From the NCBI GenBank assembly GCA_037043455.1, contig JAWPHD010010337.1:30738-94737 (forward strand): a stretch of 64,000 nt of DNA. Direction: 5' to 3'. The DNA is from Cyrtodaria siliqua. Its lineage: Eukaryota > Mollusca > Bivalvia > Adapedonta > Hiatellidae. This document shows positions 55,613-64,000 of the stretch, piece by piece (the stretch's first letter is position 1; each line of letters starts with the position of its first letter). The position numbers were made by a program, and so were the translations under genes. Under the pieces are notes generated by a model. The model was given only the letters and a program-made list of their open reading frames with translations. It did no database searches and was not told the origin of the DNA.

Positions 55613-57379
55613 TCCCAAAATATAATACGAATGGAATACACACTAACGCATGTCTTGACATTTTATGATTTCATTTGTAAACTATTATAATATTGAAATG
55701 TTAAAAGTGGTAAAACTAAAACGTTAAATATATTATATAGAGGAATCATGCTCTCTAAAATGGCACATGAAGAATGTAACCAATTCACCATTTAAGTTTT
55801 TGAGTGAATTCACCTGTCACAATAGTTTTTAAAACCTGATTTTTCATAAACATTTTAGATTGGTTAGTCTTTTCTGCAGCTGTATTCATGCTCTACAAGT
55901 TCTGTTTTGATTTCTCATGTTGAACATGTAAATACTAATATCTCAGATGCATGTCTCATGTGTTTATTAAAGTCGGTATGACGCGTGTGTGACGCTTCAA
56001 GTTACTTCTTCACGTCATAACGAGCTTTCTGAAGCAACTTGTTACCCGACCCATTTGTCATAATAATATTTCTATTGTATATATGTGGATAACATTCTGT
56101 ATGTAACACATTATTGGCAATAAAATATGTTTAAATCAACGGTACTGCCCTGAGTGTCTGAGGATATTCGACTCATGCTGCCGAAATGTCTCTACCGTTT
56201 TGTAAACAGTGCATCGTTCAAGAAAAATCTTCTTAATACCTGAAATAGAATAGAAAAGACAAGTAACTCGGAAACACACGAAACTGTTATACAATACAAC
56301 ATTGTAAAACTTCTTGTTGCACCGAAAGATGCTATCGAAATGACGAGGTACATTTCAAATCAAATGTATTATATATTTTCAAATATGAAGTCAAGGAAAA
56401 TTTTGAATATACTTGTAGTTTGAAAATGTGCAGACGTTACTTTGTTTTCTTTATATTCTTTCAAATAACGTATCATAGCGGAGACATTTCCCTGTCGGGT
56501 TTGAAAAAACAGTAAAACTGATATGATGCACAGCTTAATTGTCGCACGGTTACTTATCCCACTGCTGCCTAGACACACCCACCCTCTGATTGGTTATGAT
56601 AATTTCGTTTTGTTCATAGTACGGGACAAAGCAAAACATACAAACATATACATGATACAAAACATATGTCGCAATGCTTTCGCTTGTTATACCATTTAAA
56701 GGCGCACCCGGGGTTCGTTCTCGTGACATGTAAGCCATCCGACCTACATTACATATAATCATCCCTTATATCTATCTGCAGTAAAAAGTAAAATACTGAG
56801 GAAAACCTTACCCAAAATGTTACCCGTATTGTGTTGGTAGCTATATAGAAACTTCACTGGCACCTGCAAATGACCAAAATTCATAAGTACATCGCATAAA
56901 CACAATAAACCGCCTAGCGAATCTAACAAGTATAAAAATACAAGTGCACGAGATCTCTTTTCACGCTACCAGTGTTCGAGATCATTTTCGAAATTCCTTA
57001 ATTATTTTCACTGTAGCACATGTAACTTTTAAATTGTGGTAGTTATGACTTTTTTTGTTATAAAGCAAAGTTGCGGGACTAGAACTGATGCAAATGAGTC
57101 CATTTTATGACGAATATCATGAAAACCTCTTCATTCCAGTGTACGAGACCGACTTGAAAAAATACATTTCGGAATTGGTGGAGGCTTAAACAAAAAATCT
57201 GTGGAATATTCATCGACAATCAAAGTTACGCAATAAAGTGCAGAACATTCCGGATACTTTAGGCTATTTTACATAAAAATGCGTGAAGTAATACGGAAAA
57301 TATAAAGAAAATCTTACTTCGAAGCGGGTTGTTTTTCCATCGGTGACGTCATTTTGAAACCACGTGATCCCCCACCTTG

Positions 57380-57735
57380 AATATGGTATGCGGCGACGTC
57401 GAAGAAACAACGGACGATGTTGAAATTCCTGAGGATAATATTAAAACACTAGTGTCAAAAGGTTCACTAATTGCCGTTAAGGCGGAAGATGACGAATGTC
57501 ACATCGGCATACACGCTCAGGAAACCTTCAACTTACACATAGGGAACGATGTACAATTCTGGTGATGAAGTTATCGGTGGCTTATACTTGGATCGTATTG
57601 AAAAGAGTCCTCTTCACAGGAGACTTCCGTGCCTGGTTCCATCTTATTCTGTGCTACATTATCTCTGAAGTAGACATTGACGGTACTTTAACGATTAGTG
57701 ATTCGCTTCATAGGAGAGTTCTTTCCAGTATATGA
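57380..57735 (+). pseudogene. C-terminal part of the uncharacterised gene beyond the insertion
   Basis: With the duplicated AATAT counted once, the frame continues from ENSN into MVCGDVEETTDDVEIPEDNI, KTLVSKGSLIAVKAEDDECH, then (frameshift near 57560) SGDEVIGGLYLDRIEKSPLH and, after another shift near 57650, SEVDIDGTLTISDSLHRRVL. The Asp/Glu-rich linker and the 'G.YLDRI' block are plausible C-terminal domains of the same protein. Confidence 0.6.
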
Positions 57736-57739
57736 TTAG

Positions 57740-58220
57740 TCTGGAATTTATACTTATATTATGATCATACACAGAGATCAAATGCTTTAACGACAATTAC
57801 CGCATGATCATGACGACGCGGTTCATTTATTTATACACCATACGTATATGTTATGTAGACAACATTTTACAAGTCTGAATTGCATACTTAGAAATGTAAA
57901 TAAATAATAAAACTAGGAATCTACTTGACATGCTTAAAGTTCAAGCATTTACCGGTATATCCATTGTGTTTTATAAGTTTTGACCCACTCCAAAATGCGT
58001 TGTTACTGTTAGCAAGAACATTACTTATGGGGATCCACCTAAACAGCAAACACTTTAGATCAAAATTAAATTATTGAAAGGCCTACTGTACCGTTTTCCG
58101 TTAACATTTAAACATCATAGACACACTACACTGATGGAAACGTAATGCATAAATATGAAACACAAGTTATAATTAACGTGACGTTGTTAATCGACGTTCT
58201 TTTGACATTACAAAACGTTA
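57740..58220. other. non-coding stretch
   Basis: AT-rich sequence after the end of the uncharacterised gene; no feature recognised. Confidence 0.5.
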
Positions 58221-58227
58221 CCCAACA

Positions 58228-58487
58228 TTGTTTTTATTTACATACAAAGAAAAAGTCTCACTTCGGTTTATGTTCAGATATAGGTCAGATAACTTGCGGA
58301 ATACTGAAACCCATGACGAGCTTGAATCGAATCTTTCTTGTTTTTATAACATGATGGAAAATGTATGTGACCCAATTTGTAGGAAAAATATTAATAATAA
58401 TGTTACACATAAAACCAAAAATGAAAAATCAGCCATGGTTTGATAATGAATGCAAAGAAAGAAGGAAACAGTTTTATATGGAGAATA
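58228..58487 (+). pseudogene. LINE ORF2 fragment (endonuclease-RT linker)
   Basis: In shifted frames it reads FRYRSDNLRNTETHDELESN, then PWFDNECKERRKQFYMEN. PWF.NEC...R..FY is the linker between endonuclease and RT in LINE ORF2 (the LINE at 722..4215 has PWFGHKC in the same place). No RT follows. Confidence 0.5.
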
Positions 58488-58620
58488 TTATGTCAGTGTC
58501 TTTTACTATCAGGTTTATTAGGCGGGGCTTAGAAAACGAAGAATGGTGAGGCTCTGCCGAGCCATTCTTCGTTTTCGTGCCGAGCCTAATAAACTTGATA
58601 GTAAAAGGCACTGACATAAC
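58488..58620. repeat. near-perfect hairpin, about 55-bp arms
   Basis: GTCAGTGTCTTTTACTATCA, GGTTTATTAGGC and GAAAACGAAGAATGG at left are mirrored by CCATTCTTCGTTTTC, GCCTAATAAAC and TGATAGTAAAAGGCACTGAC at right, with a ~13-base loop near 58547..58560. Confidence 0.9.
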
Positions 58621-58734
58621 ATTCTATGTATCATTCAGATTATCCACGTTTTCTGTATTAATTACTATTATTACCTATTTCTCCGAATGTTACGCCTATT
58701 GAGGACTCCACCATGTTGTTGTTTTTTGTTTGTT

Positions 58735-58795
58735 TTATGACGTCAGGCAACGTTACGTGCATGACGTCAGATAACGTTACGTACAATAAACGCCG
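58735..58795. repeat. paired TGACGTCA/AACGTTACGT motifs
   Basis: TGACGTCAGGCAACGTTACGT and a near copy ATGACGTCAGATAACGTTACG follow each other within 50 bp. They resemble CRE sites, but no adjacent gene is known. Confidence 0.6.
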
Positions 58796-58869
58796 AGGGA
58801 TTGCGCATTGATTTGCTCTATTGGTCAGTGGCTAATAAAGCAAAATTTAATAGGTCACCCCTTTATTCG

Positions 58870-59820
58870 GCAGAAAAGTCCAGAGCTGCATGATAAAAGA
58901 ATTTAAATGATTATAGAAAATCGGACTGTACAGTGGGAACGCCAGGAACTAATTATTCAGCTTTTTTGATCATTTTGATACTCCGCGACAGGGATTATGT
59001 TTTTAGTGTTTGCCGGACTATTTCATTAAAAAAATCACAAAACGCCGCCATTTTCTTTTTGTAAAAACGTCGATTCAGACCGCAGTTATCAATTTTACGC
59101 GTACCTAGTTCACAGGAGTGAACACTTTTTGTAAAATGTCAGTTTTGGATTACGTCATCAATACGTAGAATGTGTTAACACGTTGGTAAACGTTGAATCC
59201 ACTGAGTTTTGATAGCGATATCTGATGCAGGGTATTCACACTGGGATAAACAATTGGAAATATACACAGGTTAAAGTAATGAAAGAAACAGTTGACTGTC
59301 TTAGAACTCTGCATGCAAATAACACGTGAGTTCAAATGTGTACATGTACAACTCTTTTTTTTGTTTTTTTATGCAGTGTTTTCTTGAAATTTGCCAAGCA
59401 CATCGATGGTGTTAATGTTGACAAACTGTGTAAATAGTAAACATAACTGGATCGGCCGTGACAGTTGTTGATTTCATTGAATTATTCATATGATTCTTCT
59501 CTCAGAATCATTCTTGTTTGTATAACAAGACATGAGGCCCTTCCAGGGGTGGTCCATGTTCCCTTTTTCCCTGACAATACGACCCGGTGATCCCCGAAAC
59601 GTTTTGCTTTGTTCCCCAAAAATATGTTCCCTTGTTCCCTAAAACCGCTGGGAGACACTCAGCCCTGAACACTGTGAACGGGTAAACCTTATGGTATGCC
59701 TGTACTGGCCAGTGTCAAACCCCACATATGCTGCATGGCCATGGGACACAGCAATTCCAAAACCACATCCCTGCCACCCCCTTCTCTACATTTACCCACA
59801 GGCAGCTGACGCATACCCTC
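58870..59820. other. non-coding stretch
   Basis: No supported gene. A TTCCC-rich segment at 59550..59650 may be part of a dispersed repeat. Confidence 0.4.
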
Positions 59821-59825
59821 CCCAT

Positions 59826-60008
59826 GGACTTTTTACCCTTCTTTGAAGCGGCCTGTAAAAGGCCCATTCCCCACTCTCATTTCTTTTAAAAGCATGCAGA
59901 CTTCCCCACTTTTTAAACTTACCTTGGAAATTTCATTCCCCATTTATGTATTCCACCCCCAATTAAGAGCAAAATGCCCCTTCCCCAAAACTGGTAAAAA
60001 GGCCCTGC
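59826..60008. mobile_element. MITE, CAGRGCCTTTTTA-ended family, copy 2
   Basis: Matches 21239..21394 (CTTTTTACCCTTCTTTG, GCGGCCTGTA, CTTCCCCACTTTTTAAACTT). The right end GGTAAAAAGGCCCTG is intact; the left end has lost its CAGGG. Confidence 0.65.
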
Positions 60009-60208
60009 TGCCCCCACCACTATCCCCAACCCCCTTCCTCTCTCTTCTACGTCCCTCTCGCATATTTTCTCTACTTAAAATGTGTTCAATGAAATGCTAA
60101 ATACTGAAACACTTTGTTTTCAATTAAAAAGAAAATATACACTAACGTTACATCCCAGTTCTATTTTATGTGATTGACTCCGCTAAAGTGATCTGTGTAC
60201 CATGAACA

Positions 60209-60560
60209 GGGCTTTTTTACCTTATTTAACAGAGACCTCTAAAATGCCTCTTTCCCAGTTGGAATTGACTGTTTTTTCCCCAATTGTGGCAGAAATCTTT
60301 GCCAATCAGAAAGCAGCAGTGTCTCAGAATTTGAGAAAAAGCATTAATTCTGCAATGTGTTTTTGTTTGTGGAGTCAGTTCTGACTGAGAAACAGTAATT
60401 ATAATAACTGTTGGCTGAAAATATAAATAAAGCATAGTATTGTCAAATTTACTTAATTGGTAAAATCTTACATCTTTTCCAAAATGAGAAATAAGCTCGT
60501 CTTTTTTCCCCAAAATTGACAGGCCTGGGCCTCTTCCCAATTTTGTGGAAAAAAGCCCTG
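60209..60560. mobile_element. MITE, CAGGGCTTTTTT ends
   Basis: 352 bp. Left CAGGGCTTTTTTACC, right (inverse) CAGGGCTTTTTTCCAC. ATGAA precedes and follows it, a possible 5-bp duplication. Related at its ends to the two smaller CAGGGCC MITEs. Confidence 0.75.
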
Positions 60561-60569
60561 ATGAACACA

Positions 60570-61920
60570 TTTTCTAAGTAACAGTACATAGAAATAAGAA
60601 TTGAATACATAGATCTATCTAATTATTATTTAATTTCAGCGAAATGGTCAGATCCAAATGAAATTTGGCAATTGCGTTTATACACTGTGTCATTATTTTT
60701 TTCATAGGGAGACATCAGTCTCACAGACATGATGCCTGCATCTTACATATTTTGATCTGAAATGCGACTCTTGGTTGGATGAGGTGAGGTTTGAGGAGCT
60801 CACAAAAACAAGATGGATTTCATAGAGGGTTGTAAGCAGAACTTATTGGTATGGTGGGGAAGCATTTCACATCAAGGCCAAAAAAATAATAAAATAATAA
60901 TAATAAGATAAATCTAGTTAAAACACCTGGAAACCATACCTTGAAAGGTGGAACTGAGAGACAGTATTAAAGCATGAAAAGGATCTTAAACAATACATAC
61001 GTTCTCAGTATTAAAAAAAAAAAAACATTTGGTAATCTTTTTCAGTAAATTTTATATTGACTAAGACCGAATTAAATATACAGGTCTGTGTTTTTACTGC
61101 ATTAAACCAGACCAACTCCCTTAATACACTGCTGACTCCTTTTTTTATTGGGAATGAAATAATAATCAGTTATTCTGAGGTAAAAAAATAATATAATCTG
61201 TTTTAATATGTTTAAGCCTGCAGCCAGTCAGATTTTTCTTTATTTAATGTTCTTTTGGTCTAAATATAATTCATGGAGTAAAAAAATGATAACAAGTAAA
61301 TATTTGATACCAAATAAATATACAGGCCCACTTTATTGACAATGATATGTAAACACAGGTTTAATTTTTATTTTATTTGGCCTGTTTAGGTTCTATATAA
61401 AATACATATTTTGTATATTATTAAAAGTGATCAAGTTTTAGTATTTCATGTACAGCAGATATTTAAGTTGTAATACTCAGTGTTTGCATTTTCTTTATTT
61501 TTCAGACAATATGCTGCCATTTTCACAACACAAGGTTACGGTACACAACTGTAATGGATCCAAGTATTGAACAATAAACTGAATGGATTATCTTGAATTA
61601 CATCTACAGTTCTTGTTCTCAACACTAATTGACACTCAAGTTTTTCACAAGGATCTATGCATGCTCGTTTCCTCCCACATGCATTTAGCGCTGTCATCCA
61701 TGCCAATGAGAGTGATGTGAAAAGTAGTTTTGCTTATTTAATACTCAATAAAAAAACACTCATCATTCCATTTGAGACGTTGAAGTACACAGTTTTATTG
61801 AACTGACTGTTACGTGTACATATAACGGAGAATACATGTTGATGCTGAACTATGTTCAAAACCTGTGACACAACTTTAAAAAAAAACAGCATAGGGTTGT
61901 AACTTGTTTTATTAACATAT
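60570..61920. other. non-coding stretch
   Basis: AT-rich with poly-A runs; no ORF or repeat recognised. Confidence 0.5.
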
Positions 61921-61929
61921 TATTATGGA

Positions 61930-62110
61930 CCTTAAAGGAACACACAGCAATCTTGATTTGTTGAAAAGCTAACAACTCGCAGCGTCCCATTAGTTTTTCT
62001 ACATAATTCACATGTTTGCAGTCATTAATATTAATACTAGAATAGTGCAAAGCTAATAGTTATTATTATATTACTAAACTGTTGATAATCTTGCACCAAT
62101 AATTTATACA
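61930..62110. mobile_element. partial copy of the TTTAAAGGGACACATGGC MITE
   Basis: CCTTAAAGGAACACACAGCA, ATCTTGATTTGTTGAAA and TTGCACCAATAATTTATAC line up with 6733..6900. The other terminal repeat is not seen. Confidence 0.55.
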
Positions 62111-62737
62111 TTTCACTCAGAGCCATTACCAGTATGTATTATATGTTTGACATGCCTATTAAACAAATGATCACTTTTTCAGTTGAATGACTTATGAATT
62201 CATTAAACCTGAGTATATCCAACATTTAATCTACACTTGACCTCCCTATAATATATATATGTGCCAGTGGACTTGGCAGACGCATAGGGATCTAAGCTCT
62301 GTCAGCTCTCATGTAAGATCCTCTATTACCTATGTTCATGAAACACACATTTTCGTCTTACTCTATGAAAATATGTATAAAGTTCTTCCTTAGCAATTAT
62401 TCAATGCTATTGACATGTCCAATAACTATGAATTTTATTTTGGCAAAGTTGTTGTTAGAGCATAATATTATGTACATTGAATATGAAAATGAAACGCATT
62501 ACGTATTTGAATAGACGCCTATAGACTTCCAGACCGCCTCCAATCCATTTAAAATAAATCAGGAATGACAAATGTCCTTGCTGACAAAAGCACATGACAG
62601 ACTTGTGTGGTATAATACATGATGCTGTTTTTCATGCTTTTTTCATTTTGGCGACCATCTAAAAAATTTAAGTATGTTTGAAAATTAAAAAATAGAAGAA
62701 ACTGCACAGTAGCCGATTTATAAGTTAAATATAGTAA

Positions 62738-63049
62738 GGCCAAACAAAAAAATAGGTGTGTTTCCTATTGCTGCTCTAAAAAAAATAGGGTCGGTAGGTA
62801 GGCATTTTTTTAAAAAAAATAATTTTGGAGCAAGATATTGTGAGATTCTACATGTATTTATATCATAAACCCCATTCAAGTTGATGATACCGCTGAACGT
62901 TTATCTGTGATGTCAGTTTACCTCGATATATTGTGATAAATCATTGTTCAGAACAAATATTTTTATTTTTTTCATAAAAAGTTTTTGGGTCGGCCCCTTA
63001 AAAATAGGGTCGGTCGGGCCACCGGAAACACAGGTAATTTTTTTTGACC
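62738..63049. mobile_element. Harbinger-type MITE, copy B
   Basis: 312 bp, flanked by TAA (62735..62737 and 63050..63052), in inverted orientation relative to 45189..45496. Ends GGCCAAACAAAAAAATAGGT and (inverse) GGTCAAAAAAAATTACCTGT. Confidence 0.85.
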
Positions 63050-63139
63050 TAATATTATATAAGTAAATATATAATGTTAATAGCTCTTATTTAGCCCATG
63101 TTGAGACGACACACAAGCTAGACCACGAGACAATATACG

Positions 63140-63400
63140 TTTTAATTGAATTGAATGTTGTTTAACGGCTCATCAACAGAGTATAGGTTATTTAGAGCCG
63201 ACCCAGAGAGAGGGGAAGGAATACATAGAAATCTGGGAACCTGCCCTACTCTTGTTATCGAATAGATTCCTATGGTTCTTTAACGTGCTCGGAGGATAAA
63301 CCGATACACGGGACCGCCCGGTTTACGTCCCCATCCGACGGACGAGGCTAAGGGACAGTGTCTTGGTCATCGCTAACCCGGCCGAATCCGAATTTCATTC
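63140..63400 (-). mobile_element. SINE (minus strand), tail and body
   Basis: The tail reads, on the minus strand, GTTGATGAGCCGTTAAACAA then CATTCAATTCAATT, a SINE tail common in molluscs. The body shares GTTTACGTCCCCATCCGACG and GGGACAGTGTCTTG with the SINEs at 34.7 and 43.1 kb. Confidence 0.65.
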
Positions 63401-63409
63401 TACAAAAGG

Positions 63410-64000
63410 ATACTAAGTTTAGGGTTATTACCCTCGCGAGCCTATCTACCGTATAGACTGCAGGGTTCTGCCCATCCCTTACTGATTGGTACTAATATAG
63501 TTTCATAAAATATGGTAGGTGTCATTGGCGTAGCTCTGCGTAAGCACGGTTAAACGGATAAGGATAAGTTAAACGGAGTGAGGGCGGGAGGGACCCCGAA
63601 CCCCACTAAGATGAGTTAAACTGTGTGTGTGGTGGCGGGGGTGTGGGGCGTGCAGCAAGGTACACATACATGTAAGTGGTCGATTGACCATCATTTGTTC
63701 TTGGTATCTCAGATGTAAAGGCGCTGGCACGGTTTAATACACAGATTGTTTCAAAGATGCTATTTAACAGACTTTCAAAAAAAGAGGCCTCGGTTACACA
63801 GTGGAAAAGGCGTTGAACCTAAGGAGCTGGGGCCCTGGTGATGGCATGTCTAATTGGACTATTCACCCATCTTACTTCCCTCTGCGGTCGCTGTTCAAAT
63901 CAATAAATCTCTAGTTTACATTATATTTGCGTCGACAATCCAAATGGCCTTTAAAATACATTTAAAATCATAGTTCGCATTCTAGATTAAATTTGTCCAT
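63410..64000. other. non-coding stretch
   Basis: Nothing supported. Confidence 0.5.

Larger units (their letters stand above)
52681..57379. mobile_element. 4.7-kb element with ~0.5-kb terminal inverted repeats, 5-bp target duplication
   Basis: Bounded by AATAT (52676..52680 and 57380..57384). Both ends read CAAGGTGGGGGATCACGTGG inward. Similarity continues for about 500 bp on each arm (52681..53215 against 56830..57379), including GAGTCCATTTT, TGATCTCGAACACTGG-like and a GTGCCAGTG motif at the inner ends. Its removal restores the host reading frame exactly. The interior has only weak ORFs (best 53760..53969 minus, MSNLFKVLVDGSRSSNGLKR). The superfamily is unknown. Confidence 0.82.
49490..57735 (+). 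pseudogene. intron-containing gene of an uncharacterised, transposon-like family, frameshifted and interrupted
   Basis: Plus-strand gene rebuilt from: ATG at 49490..49492, split at once by an intron (donor GTAAGT); exon 2, 49893..50182; exon 3 from 50760, running with frameshifts to 52680; and, after a 4.7-kb insertion (52681..57379), the C-terminal part to 57735. Conserved-looking blocks: AIHDFSENYKCSEKNEIQSS, HEFTDGC, SQYKSRHCLGDVSYSSLDF, YFETSHARGPQDATGGYLKR and GGLYLDRIEKS. I recognise this block order from recurrent uncharacterised predicted proteins of cnidarians and molluscs. The Asp of HDF, the Asp of TDGC and acidic residues near FETSH could form a DDE/RNase H-like triad; this is inference. 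Indels near 51435, 52165, 57560 and 57650 make this copy non-functional or mis-assembled. Confidence 0.7.

Noticed and set aside
53229..56762. Several 60 to 70-codon ORFs inside the long-TIR element
   Set aside because: AT-rich, unsupported by motifs; only 53550..53969 is kept, at low confidence.
63780..63860. Possible tRNA-like segment
   Set aside because: No B-box and no cloverleaf arrangement.

Overview
The window looks like AT-rich, repeat-laden animal DNA, most likely from a marine mollusc and probably a bivalve. This rests on long introns with GT-AG junctions, tRNA-derived SINEs, non-LTR and Penelope-like retroelements, many MITE-like elements, and a DEG/ENaC channel gene of the kind molluscs carry. 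The species assignment is inference. No bacterial-style operon, CRISPR array or ordinary RNA gene was found.

The one well-supported host gene is a DEG/ENaC sodium-channel subunit on the minus strand (5890..25156). It was reconstructed from eight phase-compatible exons; the start-codon exon is missing. Its introns hold most of the left half of the window. Intron 4 (about 9.4 kb) carries a ~104-bp satellite array split by a 2.3-kb TTAA-flanked THAP-encoding transposon. Intron 6 carries a pogo-like transposase relic, a LINE 3' fragment and foldback repeats. Left of the gene lies a decayed LINE (722..4215).

From 26.0 to 30.7 kb lies a Penelope-like element flanked by inverted ~0.3-kb repeats. 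It has been invaded by a SINE, which in turn was invaded by a MITE. From 30.7 to 49 kb the sequence is mostly non-coding: minisatellites (about 135, 320 and 22 bp), SINEs, a hAT-type MITE with 8-bp target duplications, a RecQ-like helicase pseudogene split at its Walker A motif by a Harbinger-type MITE, and one or two isolated exons on the minus strand (a possible Fuseless-like exon at 35.4 kb).

From 49.5 to 57.7 kb a plus-strand, intron-containing but frameshifted gene encodes a large protein. I recognise its family only as recurrent uncharacterised, apparently transposon-related predicted proteins of aquatic invertebrates. A 4.7-kb element with ~0.5-kb terminal inverted repeats and a 5-bp target duplication sits inside its last exon. 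These two nested units are the best candidates for something undescribed. The right end (57.7 to 64 kb) holds a LINE scrap, a near-perfect 130-bp hairpin, a CAGGGC-ended MITE family, a second Harbinger-type MITE and a SINE tail.
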